From positions 737,566 through 801,565 of the forward strand of contig CM044958.1 of the NCBI GenBank assembly GCA_024516035.1: a stretch of DNA of 64,000 nucleotides, written 5' to 3'. Source of the DNA: Bactericera cockerelli (lineage: Eukaryota; Arthropoda; Insecta; Hemiptera; Triozidae). This document shows, in pieces, positions 1 through 13,100 of this stretch (position 1 is its first letter; the number at the start of each line of letters is the position of its first letter). The notes below the pieces were generated by a model, which saw only the letters and a program-made list of their open reading frames with translations, was not told the DNA's origin and did no database searches. The translations under genes and the position numbers were made by a program.

Positions 1-169
1 TGAACTACAAATTTCTTTGCCTGTGATCTGTGATACATTTAGATAATAGAATTTTGATAAATAATTTTATTTTGCTTTTATTTTGTACTTATACTTTTAA
101 TTTGTAATTTGTAATCTTGTTATATGTTTATATAGGGCTTGGCCCGTAAATATACACCTGTTCAACAGG

Positions 170-200
<31 letters not shown>

Positions 201-635
201 AATTTATTGTTGTATGTACCTATTGTATAAAAAATAAAGTGTAAATAAATAAAATAAAAACGTTAATGTAGATACTATGTATTATTTAGGATGTGTATCT
301 CCGAAAAGTACAAGAGTAGATACTTCATGGAGATGTAATAGGAAAATCCAAATGATATATGAAAAAAATAAAAAATAAAAATACTTGTTAATATTATTAT
401 TATTAGGCTTAAAATAACAGACTATAAGTGAAATGAGCTTTTATGCCAGTATTGATTTTACGCCATTCGAAAGTTCCTGTTCGTCTTCAATAACATGTTC
501 ATAAGTTCATAGAATATGTTCATAGACATAGGTTATTTTTAAGATTATTTTTTTGGGAGGAGGGGGGGGAGGCGGGTTAACGTCGCTTTCAACTGCATGG
601 TCAAATCAGTAATTATTGACGATTTTTTCCCCCAG
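1..635. other. Intronic sequence left of first visible protease exon
   Basis: AT-rich DNA ending in a pyrimidine tract and cccccag acceptor at 621-635. It holds a LINE-like 3' end with an (ATT)n tract near 170-197 and an AATAAA-rich stretch near 230-260. Around 571-600 there is a piece resembling the tail of the 5S-derived SINEs (complement of a ttgaaagcgacgttaac motif). No coding exon was recognised, so the exon carrying the catalytic Cys must lie outside the window. Confidence 0.5.
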
Positions 636-2841
<2,206 letters not shown>

Positions 2842-4640
2842 GTGCCCCATCGGCACAGCTTGGATACCACTCTGTGAGGACCCCATCCGTACAGCTTGGA
2901 TACTATTGTTGAGTGGCGAACGCTTTCATACCGAGATTGTAAAGGAAATTGCTGATCGATAAATTCAACCTTTTGATGTCAAGCAATTAATAGTCGAAAT
3001 TGCTGATCGATGAATTCAACTTTTTGAAGCCCAGCTATTAATAGTTGAGATTGCTGATCAATATCTTTGTGCTGATGGTTTTATCAATAAATTAAAAAAC
3101 AGAGGTTTCGTGAAACCTTGGTCTGGCTCAATCTCGTATTCACTCAATACCGGCACACTAGCGCTAATCTGACACACTAGCGCTAATCTGACACACTAGC
3201 GCTAATCTGACGAATCCTTTTAGAACCGAGATTCGTACCAAAATGAGGTTTTGTAAAATTGATAGAACCTGCCATTGGTCTTTAAAACTTTTGTTATGAA
3301 GCAGATAAATCGACATTGCTGATTGCAAAATTGAATTATTGGCTGATGTATAAATCAATTTTTTGAGAGTACTTACCAAAAATTTAGATCAATGCCCCTT
3401 TGATTGTTGATCAAGTATTGTTTCTTTTAAACTTATAACTTTTGTGATCTTGATCAAGTTGGCGATCGATTATTTACAAAGGAAACTCATTTGTCTCATA
3501 CCATACTGCTGAATTTCAGATCATATTGATTTGTAAAATCAGATTTTCAAAAGTTTTCATTGAGTCTTTGCTCTGTTTATGAGTATTTATATTTAATCCT
3601 CTTTTAATATACTCAATTCTAATATTGTTTTCCGATAAACTTTGTATTAAAATAATTTTTAATTTTCACAAAAAAGTCGTTGTTTGTTCATGATTTTTAT
3701 TATTCCAGGAATAGAGTTATTCGATTTCTTTTTTACAGTTTCATATGGTTGGTGGTTACCAATGACTGACTGAGAACGGTTCGTTAATTAAAATAATGAA
3801 AAAGGGTCTCAATTGAAAGAGAGGATGTTCATTCTTAGATATTTTTTTTTTTTTTACCATATTACCTACTTTGTGACTATCTTCAATTCAACCTTTCGTG
3901 TCGCATCAAGTTACGAGTAGTGACAAATCCGCCGGGATTTGAACCTGGGTCTCCCACCTACAAGACTAGTGCATTGACCAACACTCAGCCATGGGAGCTG
4001 GTTTAAATAAAATATCATAAAACTCGTGAGGGATTTTTTTTCTAATCAGAGATTTTTCCCTGCTGTATTTTTTTTTATTTTTATTATTATTATTTTATTC
4101 TAGTTTCTGTATAAAAAAAATAGAGTGAAACAATTTTTATTTTTTTGTAAATAAAAATACCAACATTTGTTCCTGAAATTAAAATAATTTTATTAAATTT
4201 TTTGAACCCACCGCGCCGCAGGCCTCTATAAAGGAAGAGCGGAGCATAAAGCGTTGCCAATTGCTTCGCAACGTTGCATTCCTCAGAGCCCAGTCGCGCT
4301 CAGAATCTCAGATCCTAACAACCCAAACATGTCAATAAATGTAGAGCATAAATATATTTTTTTTTTATTTTTTTTTTTTTTTCAATGAGAACATATACTA
4401 TTTACATTTTCTGAGATTCACAGCCAAGAGATATATATTATTGCAATTTTTGTAAACACCAGAATCAAAGCCAACCAATATGTACAATTGTACATAATAT
4501 AAATATTTTAATGAAATCTCAAAATTAAATAAGCCACAATAGAAACATTACCTAATCTGATAAAATAAACTATCTAAATTCCAGGTTCAAAATTTATTTA
4601 TTAAATAAATAGGAAAACCAATTTCGCTGAAACCAAGAGC
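2842..4640. other. 3' UTR and flank of protease gene
   Basis: Just after the stop are two ~60-bp imperfect repeats around cagcttggatac (2855-2910). A ~50-bp repeat with attgctgatcgat (2945-3060) follows, then three 19-bp units with acactagcgctaatctg (3155-3208). An AATAAA at 3086-3091 is a plausible polyadenylation signal. A tRNA-like SINE head lies near 3915-3995 on the minus strand. The rest is AT-rich and no other gene was recognised. Confidence 0.5.
3086..3091 (+). terminator. Candidate poly(A) signal of protease gene
   Basis: AATAAA 245 bp after the stop codon. It is the first canonical hexamer downstream; use is inferred from position only. Confidence 0.4.
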
Positions 4641-4779
4641 AACGCCACCGCCATTACTTGGTTTCATTTCCACAATTCCGGATCTCACCGTTTTTTCGAC
4701 TTCTGTATGATTCGACTCGCTGGTAGACCCACTGTCCCCAGTACAACAAAAACATAGCAGGCATGGCTGTGCAACAACC

Positions 4780-5221
4780 TCGAGATCTCAAGGTGACTGT
4801 AGAGAGGCTGCTGACAAGAAATGGCGTAGCCAGCGAAGATATCACGTTGAATACACCAGTACTCATGAGATCATTGAGATTAAGTAACGTCCAGCGTGGT
4901 GAGGACATGAATTGATAACCACCCTCGGTCATCATGAAATCTTTACTCACACAGGACGAGGTCACCTTGAATAGCAAGGGTGATTGCTCAGCGATGATGG
5001 GTAAAACCCCGTCGTGATATAAACATGCGGTTGAAAGCGATGTTAAAGTCCAATTTTTTTCAAGAAAATCGCTCGAATTTGATGAAATAATCAGAAATCT
5101 CAAAACTAGACTCGCAGTGGGTGTGGCAATCATGATGGAGGATGCGAGTACAGTACAGAAGAATGGGGTCGTTGTCCGGACTCAGGAAACCAAGAGACGG
5201 AGTCTCCACTGGATTGGCTCT

Positions 5222-5225
<4 letters not shown>
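4780..5225 (+). mobile_element. 5S rRNA-derived SINE
   Basis: The stretch 4840-4930 reads like a decayed 5S rRNA: gttgaatacaccagtactc, then gagatcattgagattaagta and acgtccagcg. These match the order of conserved blocks in animal 5S rRNA. A non-5S body follows, with a cccgtcgtgat motif and a tail gttgaaagcgatgttaaag that recurs in the copy near 54.1-54.4 kb. 5S-headed SINEs (SINE3 type) are transcribed by RNA polymerase III from the internal 5S promoter. A 159-codon open frame on the opposite strand (4654-5133) is antisense to this element and is not taken as a gene. Confidence 0.65.
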
Positions 5226-5257
<32 letters not shown>

Positions 5258-5869
5258 TCCTTTTAATTCTTTTCAACACATGATAATGATTACTGAATGA
5301 CTTTTTAAATTTCATATTTCAACCATTGTCAAGTCACCATAACATCTCTAGTTTTCATGTTATCTATAGGTAAGTTCAACATAAATGTTGGTAAAGTTAG
5401 GAAGTTCTAAATATATCAAATAATAATTATTTATTTTTACTATCTATACCTAAAACAAGTCAACCAACTCATCTCCCTGGGGCACACAGCCCACAAAGTT
5501 AGGAATTCTAAATAACATTTGAAAAATGTAAGCTTAAGTATGTATCTTAAGTATTACGATAATCATATGGTTATTGTACTAATATTACTTTTTATGCAAA
5601 ATATAGTAAAATATATTGATACAATGTACTTGTACAGATGTACACCCAAAATAATGCTCCGTATTTGGGAAAATTTCAAACCAATATTACATCTTGGTGT
5701 CTTGATAAAATTACTCAAATTCTCTCTGTTAATTTTTTACCGAATCTAGCACTCGAGTCAGAGTTCCAAGTTACAAGTCCGCCGCCTTATACTGATGTCG
5801 GTTTTGTGTAATAATAAACATTAGTATAACATCTTGAATTATATTTTCAGGTAAAGCAAATCCTCCAAA

Positions 5870-6975
5870 TTCAAATGTCCTGATCTCCAAATTCAAATGT
5901 GCTGATCTCCAAATTCAAATGTGCTATCCTCCAAATTCAAATGTGCTACCCTCCAAATTCAAATGTGCTGATCTCCAAATTCAAATGTGCTATCCTCCAA
6001 ATTCAAATGTGCTGATCTCCAAATTCAAATGTGCTACCCTCCAAATTCAAATGTGCTATATCCTCCAAATTCAAATGTGCTGATCTCCAAATTCAAATGT
6101 GCTGATCTCCAAATTCAAATGTGCTATCCTCCAAATTCAAAAGTGCCGGCTCTCCAAATTCAAATGTGCTGATCTCCAAATTCAAATGTGCTATCCTCCA
6201 AATTCAAAAGTGCCGGCTCTCCAAATTCAAATGTGCTGATCTCCAAATTCAAATGTGCTGATCTCCAAATTCAAATGTGCTACCCTCCAAATTCAAATGT
6301 GCTGATCTCCAAATTCAAATGTGCTATCCTCCAAATTCAAATGTGCTGATCTCCAAATTCAAATGTGCTATATCCTCCAAATTCAAATGTGCTGATCTCC
6401 AAATTCAAATGTGCTATCCTCCAAATTCAAATGTGCTGATCTCCAAATTCAAATGTGCTGACTCCCAAATTCAAAAGTGATATTCTCCAAATTCAAAAGT
6501 CCTAACTCTCCAAATTAAAAAGTAATATTCTCCAAATTCAAAAGTGCTGACTCTCCAAATTCAAAAGTGCCGACTCTCCAAATTCAAATGTGCTGATCTC
6601 CAAATTCAAAAGTGCTGATCTCCAAATTCAAATGTGCTCCTCTCCAAATTCAAATGTACTATCCTCCAAATTCAAATGTGCTGATCTCCAAATTCAAATG
6701 TGCTACCCTCCAAATTCAAAAGTGCTGATCTCCAAATTCAGATGTGCTACCCTCCAAATTCAAATGTGCTATATCCTCCAAATTCAAATGTGCTATCCTT
6801 CAAATTCAAATGTGCTGATCTCCAAATTCAAATGTGCTACCCTCCAAATTCAAATGTGCTATATCCTCCAAATTCAAATGTGCTGATCTCCAAATTCAAA
6901 TGTGCTATCCTCCAAATTCAAATGTGCTGATCTCCAAATTCAAATGTGCTGACTCTCAAATTCAAATGTGCCTAT
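5870..6975. repeat. 22-bp minisatellite, about 50 units
   Basis: The core unit is ctccaaattcaaatgtgctg plus 2 variable bases, alternating gctgat, gctatc and gctaccc endings, with some 24- and 25-bp units. Copies with aaaagtgc instead of aaatgtgc cluster near 6470-6610 and 6715. Because the unit lacks stops in several phases it yields many short open frames repeating NSNVL, ISKFK and DLQIQMC; these are by-products of the repeat. Confidence 0.95.
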
Positions 6976-7243
6976 TAGACTCCAAAATTTATGGTAAGAC
7001 TTTTTATACCTACACAACTTTCTTAGATGTTTGGTGACTTGGGAATTGAGTTGGTATCATATTTTTTTCTCAAGTTAAAAAAAGTCATTCAGTATTGTTG
7101 TGTAATTTTAAATTAATGTCAAATTATGTTATTTTCATTTTGATGTATGTATTAAAAATATATGAAATACTTGTACTATGTAGATACTGTAAAACTTTGT
7201 TTTTCTTATTATTTATCATACATTTTATACTAGAAAATGATTT

Positions 7244-7250
7244 GTGGGTG

Positions 7251-7285
<35 letters not shown>

Positions 7286-7394
7286 GTTTATAACTTGAGA
7301 ACCGCATGTCGGATTGAGCTGAAATTTCGTATGGTTACCAATGACTGGCTCAAACACACACACACACAGACACACACACACACACACACACAAA
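7244..7394. repeat. Inverted (GT)n and (CA)n microsatellites
   Basis: A (TG)n tract at about 7246-7287 and a (CA)n tract at about 7352-7392 face each other across ~65 bp that includes aacttgagaaccgcatgtcg. Together they could form a hairpin of about 40 bp. Confidence 0.9.
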
Positions 7395-7857
7395 CGAATC
7401 ATTTTATAATACAAGATGCATTGGATGAGATTCGAACCAACGTACCCCCAATCCCCCATGTTACCTGAATTTACACATGACAATTTATCCACTTTGAACA
7501 AACAAGTAGGTGTCTACCTATTTTTCGTAGTAGAAAATAATTGATACACAATTAATTGGAATAGGAGAACATTTTATTATTTTGGTACATTGTAGGTATT
7601 TGCTATAAACACATACATACATTTAAGGTAGGTACCTAACCTACTATTTGGGTACAAATTGAAGGGCGATACTAAAACCCGGACCGACAGAAAAAATTGA
7701 CTTTTTTGGAAAAACATTGACTGGCCACGTCACAAGGAATTCATTAGTCGACGTTTTTCTTATTAAAATTCTTTCAAAAAACGTTGACTCGAAATGGAAT
7801 GAGTGCCTTAATGTACCTACTTGTCCAAGAATGACCACCATTTGCTTCTTCTTTTTT

Positions 7858-8124
7858 CGTAGCCATGAAACAGGATCTACTGTATACGCTTATGGTCTGT
7901 GTTATAGTCTACCCATCCCGTAGTATGCCTCCCCTCTGATGGGCGAGAAGGGACACAATACTTCCCAATTAGGTGCTCGGTCAACACGAGCGCAACGGAA
8001 GGTATCTCTTACAAACAATATTGTAACCAAATTAAGAATACAAATTTTTGTCGGCTCGGGGGATCGAACCCGGGACTTTCCGCATGACTAACGAGTGCTT
8101 AACAACTGAGCTAATCGCGCGCTC
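7858..8124 (-). mobile_element. SINE-C copy (tRNA-derived)
   Basis: Read on minus, the head contains gattagctcagttgttaag (A-box-like) and cccgggttcgatccc (B box). The body includes cttaatttggttacaatat and a conserved gcatactacgggatggg segment, and the end has agcgtatacagtagatcctg and tttcatggct. Other copies lie near 28.64, 50.3, 54.7, 55.9 and 61.74 kb. An internal pol III promoter and a shared non-tRNA body define it as a SINE rather than a tRNA gene. Confidence 0.75.
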
Positions 8125-8526
8125 TTTTCAATCAAGTTCCTGATAAAATGGATACCTTCCTTTTCAAACTTCTGCTTTTTTAAACATGAATTCGCACACG
8201 GATTACATGCTACCTGTTGATATAACATTCCAATATTAAAGAAATAATTTAAGGATTTGTGTGTTTTGAAGTATTGTAAGTAAATTGTCTCCAAAATAAT
8301 TTAAGTAAATGGCAGTGTGAATGAAGATACAATAGGAGAATGATTCATGTAAAACATTAATTAGAAGTGAAAAATTAATAATAAAATTTAGATGTATATA
8401 TTTTCTTAACCAAAACTTACTACTTTGGGCACGGTATATCAGAAAATACGTACCTAAGTATTTCACAGGCACACTCAAGGTATTTGAGAATTGAATCGTG
8501 TGGTTCTGATTCATATGATACTGATT

Positions 8527-8730
8527 AATAATAATATAATATTGCCTTATTTATACTGCCTGATTAGGACTATGAAAGTATGAAGTCCCATTATTCCAGT
8601 AGTTAACCCAAAACGTATTACGTGGTAAAAATCCCAAATGAGAGGAAAACTTGTCATGTTCCGGCTGGGTTTTGAACCCGCGACCTCTGGATTCATAGAG
8701 TACCGCCTTTACCACTGAGGTACCGGGACA
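8527..8730 (-). mobile_element. SINE-A copy (tRNA-derived, ATT tail), diverged
   Basis: SINE-A has a tRNA-like head TGTCCCGGTAGCTCAGTGG with A box, and B box GGTTCGAAnCC. Its body has gacaagttatcctcccattt, then gggatttttaccacataat and cttactgctggaataatggg, and it ends in gcagtataaataaggcgata plus (ATT)n. This copy is on minus and has several substitutions (gttccggctgggttttgaac). Confidence 0.75.
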
Positions 8731-9259
8731 GACTTAACATTAAATTGTAATCATAATAATTATTACGACACTGTGAATCATTATTTGCTACTTGTTGAGT
8801 CCGCATTCATATGGTACGAATTGATTGAATCATTGTGGTACTCAATACACTCATCACTCATTGGAGGTATCATTGGCGGATATCACGGAGAAAGAATTTC
8901 ATCAACCAGCTTTCAAAGCTTGCGCCTGAATGCCAGCTTTGTCTGGTCTCGCTGAAACAAAAATAAAATTAATATTATATGAATTGACAACTAAAATTTT
9001 AGTGGACAGTATCCCTAAACTTTCACCTTGATAACAACTGTAGAGGTCATATCTGAGCCGGGCTTTGTAGCAGTATACTCGCATGACTTCTGTGGCGTAA
9101 CGTAGCTGTGGCCAGCCTTCGTGGCGGAAAATCTTACTTTAGAATACCTACCGGTCAGCTGGTAAAATCTAAGGCTCCGCTCAGATTAAATTTACTAATC
9201 CTGTTTCATAATACGGCCCTCAAACTTTTTAATTGTGTATAAAGTTGTTCCTTAAGTTC

Positions 9260-9620
9260 ATGCTTGAATCCTTTAGCAATTATGCAACTCTTTGGCTCGA
9301 GTCTTTTTCACTGAACGTACGGCAGTGCGCCAGGCCAAGTTCCAATTTATTTATTACATTTTTTTACAAAACGATCAACAACAAAAAATAATAACAATAT
9401 TTAAAAAAAAAATTAAGTTTTTCCTTCAGTTCATGGTTGTTCCTTCAGTTCCTTCAGTTCATGTCCTTTAGCAATTATGCAACTCTTTGGCTCGAGTTTT
9501 TTTCACTGAACGTACGGCAGTGCGCCAGGCCAAGTTCCAATTTATTTATTTTTATTTATTTACATTTTTTTTACAAAACAATCAACAACAAAAAATAATA
9601 ACAATATTAAAAAAAAACTT
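9260..9620. repeat. Tandem ~190-bp duplication
   Basis: The block with tttagcaattatgcaactct, the cggcagtgcgccaggccaag motif and a following attta-rich LINE-like tail appears twice, starting near 9272 and 9466. No coding content was seen. Confidence 0.6.
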
Positions 9621-9692
9621 AGAAGTATGTACAAAAAACAGAAAAAAATATTAATTTTCAATTGCAATTGTTTTGTAATCCAAGAAGCGCGG

Positions 9693-9945
9693 TAATAATA
9701 ATAATAATATATTATCGCCTCATTTATACTGCCCGATTAAGACTATTAAGCCCCATTATTCCAGCAGTAAGCCCAAGACGCATTATTATGTGGTAAAAAT
9801 CCCAAATGGGAGGATACATATTATTATGCAGTAAAAATCCCATATGGGAGGATAACATGTCATGTCCCGGCTGGGTTTCGAACCCGCGACCTCTGGAATC
9901 TCTGGATCGACAGAGTGCCGCCTTTACCACTGAGCTACCGGGACA
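9693..9945 (-). mobile_element. SINE-A copy with internal 47-bp duplication
   Basis: It is complete from the (TAA)n tail at 9693 to the ggaca head at 9945. The segment with taaaaatcccaaatgggagg is repeated as taaaaatcccatatgggagg. The head end is 38 bp from the donor of MAM exon H. Confidence 0.85.
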
Positions 9946-9983
9946 GACGGTAAGTGTTCTACACAAATAGAGAAACTACTCAC

Positions 9984-10158
9984 TCGGGCAGCTCCCGCCA
10001 GTGGCGGTGAAGGAGAGATCGTCTATGGCGAAGCCCCCGTTTGTGGCCTGACCCTCCAGCACTAGACGGAAGGGGCCGCGGGCCGCGTCCACACTCACTT
10101 GGGCCGGCATCCAGGAGGGCCGCGTGGTGTCCATGTTCTTGGCCTCCAGACTCCACAC
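9984..10158 (-). CDS. MAM exon H, end of MAM domain 3
   Basis: It runs from acceptor cgtccag to donor GTGAGT. It encodes VWSLEAKNMDTTRPSWMPAQ, then FRLVLEGQATNGGFAIDDLS and ends GGSCP plus one base. 58 codons and 1 nt, GC-rich. The next exon should lie left of 9984; I could not identify it with confidence. Confidence 0.9.
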
Positions 10159-13100
10159 CTGGACGAGGTAGGGGGGGGGGGGAGAAAGAGGAGAGAGAAA
10201 GAGAGATAAGAAGAGAGATATGGGGTTCGGTGGAAGAGAAAGCCACAGGCTTTAACCTCGCCCCTTGGTTCACTACATATTCTATTATTTTTTTTTTTTT
10301 TTTTAGCATGTCCTGTTTTGTTGAATGTATGTAGTTGACCAATAAAGAGTTGAATAATAATAATAATATTATAATTATTAAACTGATATAAATACGACTT
10401 TTGTGTCAACTGCTAGAAAAAAAGAGACGTTTTTTAGTCTTGATCCTACGCTGATGTCAGTAGAAATATAGATTTTTTTTAACCCCAATAGAAAATGATT
10501 CACCGTTGATATGATATGGTTCTGGGCTTAATAGCTTTACTTATAAAACTTTGCCCTGATAAGATTTTCTATTATTATTTCGAGGTAGATACATTTTTTT
10601 TTTCTTCTAAGTTAAAGTGAGGAGACATTTCAGTCTATCTCACTAAAACTATAACTAGTATGTTAAAATTAATTGTTTAAAAATTTCCGCACAAGATGAC
10701 ACGTTTGCAGGATTACACTTTTCTGGATGGTTGTTTCTACAGAGTGTCGCATATCCAATCGCTTCAAATTTTCTTTAAAATTGCGTGATGTAACTCCTTC
10801 ACTTGACATGACAATGGGTATAATTTGGATGTTGTTCAATTTCCATGTTTGTTTCATATCGTATTTCAAGTCCTGGTATTTATTAATTTTTTCAACTTCT
10901 GTTTTTTCGATGTTGTGTGTCAGTGGAACAGCAATGTCAATCAGGATGGCTTTCTTTTCTTGTTTATTTATATATATGATGTCTGGTCTATTGTGCGCAA
11001 CTGTTCTGTCGGTTAAAATTGTTCTGTCCCAGTATATTAGATGGTCTTTAGATTCGATTACAGGCTCTGGGGAATATTGGTAAAATGGAGGGGGATCAGA
11101 TATGAGGTCATATTTTTTTGCTAATTCTTGATGGATTATTTTAGCAACTTGATTATGTCTACCCAGATAGACAGAATCTGCTAATGCTGGACATCCTCCA
11201 ATTACATGTTCAATGGTCTCACTGTATTTCTTACATTTTCTGCATCTGTCATCAACATCCAGTTTCATTATATGTTTCTCGTAGTTTTTAGTTCGAATTA
11301 CTTTGTCTTGAATTGCACATATAAACCTTCTGTCTCTGGAAACAAATAGCCTTTAGAGTTATACTGTGTGGACATTTTTTTGTCAGTTTGATCTTGGTCT
11401 AAAAATTTTGGATATCGTCCGTGCAGCGATTTTGATCTCCATTGTTGTTTTAGGTTCTCCTTTCCCATGACGTTATTAGGAGTGGTATCAGTTTTGAGGC
11501 TGAGTGGGGTATACTTTTCATCTACTTCTATGATCTTTACCATCGTTTTGTCTTTAGATTCTTTGATTTTTTTTTTCCAGATTCAATTCAATTTTCATAC
11601 CCATCAGTTTGATATTGATCAAACCTCTGCCGCATTCATCCCGGGGAAGATATAACCGTTCAATACATGAGTTGGGATGTAGCATTCTGAATTTTGTCAG
11701 CAGAGTCCTTGTCAAAATGTCTAGATTTTCCAAGTCGGTTTCACTCCATTTCACAATTCCAAAAGAGTAGGTCAGAACTGGTATCGCATAGGTATTGATA
11801 GCGGATATCATGTTTTTACCATTCAGACTTGTATTTAGTAGCTTGGTCACTCTTTTCTGGTATTCTTCTCTGAAATTATTTTTTAGTTGACTATGATTTA
11901 TCTGCTGATTTTCGTGTATTCCCAGGTACTTATATTGATCATTCTCTAGCAATGGCGGTATTTGTGTAGTCCTGGTTTCTTCTTCGGTATTTTTGACAAC
12001 CTTTCCACGATGTATTTCTATTTTTGCGCATTTGTCTATATTGAATTTCATTTTAACTGAGTTGTTAAACATTTCCGTTATATTGAGCATTTTGTTAAGA
12101 TCTTTTTTGTTTTCAGCAAAGAGTTTCATGTCGTCAATGTACAAGAGATGTGAAATTCTAATGAGATCTTTTGTTTTTGGTCGGTATCCAGCATTAGATC
12201 TTTCCAACAGAATAGAGAGTGGGTTAATGGCTAGACAGAACCATAACGGCGATAGCCCATCATCTTGATATATGGGTCATTTTCATTTATCTTGGGCAAT
12301 TGGATTTTTTCAAGTCATGAACGTTACCTTTTTCCTAAACAATTTTTTAGGCTCAGAAGACTACGACAAATACCTTGAGCAAAAGCTTTCATTTAGAATA
12401 TTTCTAGCAGCTACCTCTTCACACAAAGTTACAAAAACTTAACGTACCAGGTAACGTTCATGACCGCGGGTAACGTTCATGACGGTAACGTTCATGAGTA
12501 ACACGCCACTAAAACAATCTTTTCTCAATAAAAGAATATTCACTTTACAAAAAAAAATATTTGATTGGAAAGAGGACATGCAGAAGAATTAAAGAAATAC
12601 ATTATATATTAAAGAATCATTACAATTTATTTAAAAAACCGCGTAACGTTCTTGTCAAAAAAAATTAGACCCACCATTGTCCCTCACTGTACTGCATCCA
12701 ACATCCAACTGACAGGAAATTTCAAAACAAAAACAATGTCATCTGTAAGAAGCAAAATGGCGGCAGCTGCTAGCTTCTCATTCTAAGGGTTTTTCAAAAT
12801 GGTTTACATTTTTTTGGGGGTAACATTCATGACGGAGATTTTTTTTTCTTCGTAGGGACACAACTTTACACGTCTGTAGAATGAGGTGAACATTATTATT
12901 TTTATGAAAACTAATGGTCACATCCTAAATAAACTGTATTTTTCTCATTTATATTCGATTTTGGTGAAAATAATGGGGAGAAATGCATTTTTTTCTATCA
13001 GACACAGTAAAATCTTAGACTAAGGGACACCTAAAATATCATGAACGTTACTTACATAACTGGCAATTTTGAGTCTCCACATTAGTTTAAAAGACAATTT

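Noticed and set aside
4225..4233. TATA-like box tctataaag in a GC-rich patch
   Set aside because: No downstream gene on either strand was recognised.
4654..5133. 159-codon minus-strand ORF as a gene
   Set aside because: It is antisense to a 5S rRNA-derived SINE; no family motif was recognised and the upstream stop and poly-T flank suggest chance.
5870..6975. CRISPR array
   Set aside because: Direct repeats without unique spacers, in a eukaryotic genome; also true of 22.75-23.9 and 31.7-33.66 kb.
5987..7037. Repetitive ORFs encoding NSNVLISKFKC-type peptides
   Set aside because: By-product of a 22-bp minisatellite.
8896..9078. Possible last exons of the MAM gene (a YCYKARLRYDLYSCYQ piece, then ARPDKAGIQAQALKAG and stop)
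   Set aside because: Phases can be made to fit, but donors are weak and there is no MAM, membrane or GPI-type signal.
9724..9966. Recurrent SSVVKAALC...SRGRGFET ORFs
   Set aside because: Translations of SINE-A copies, seen also near 29.6 and 54.0 kb.
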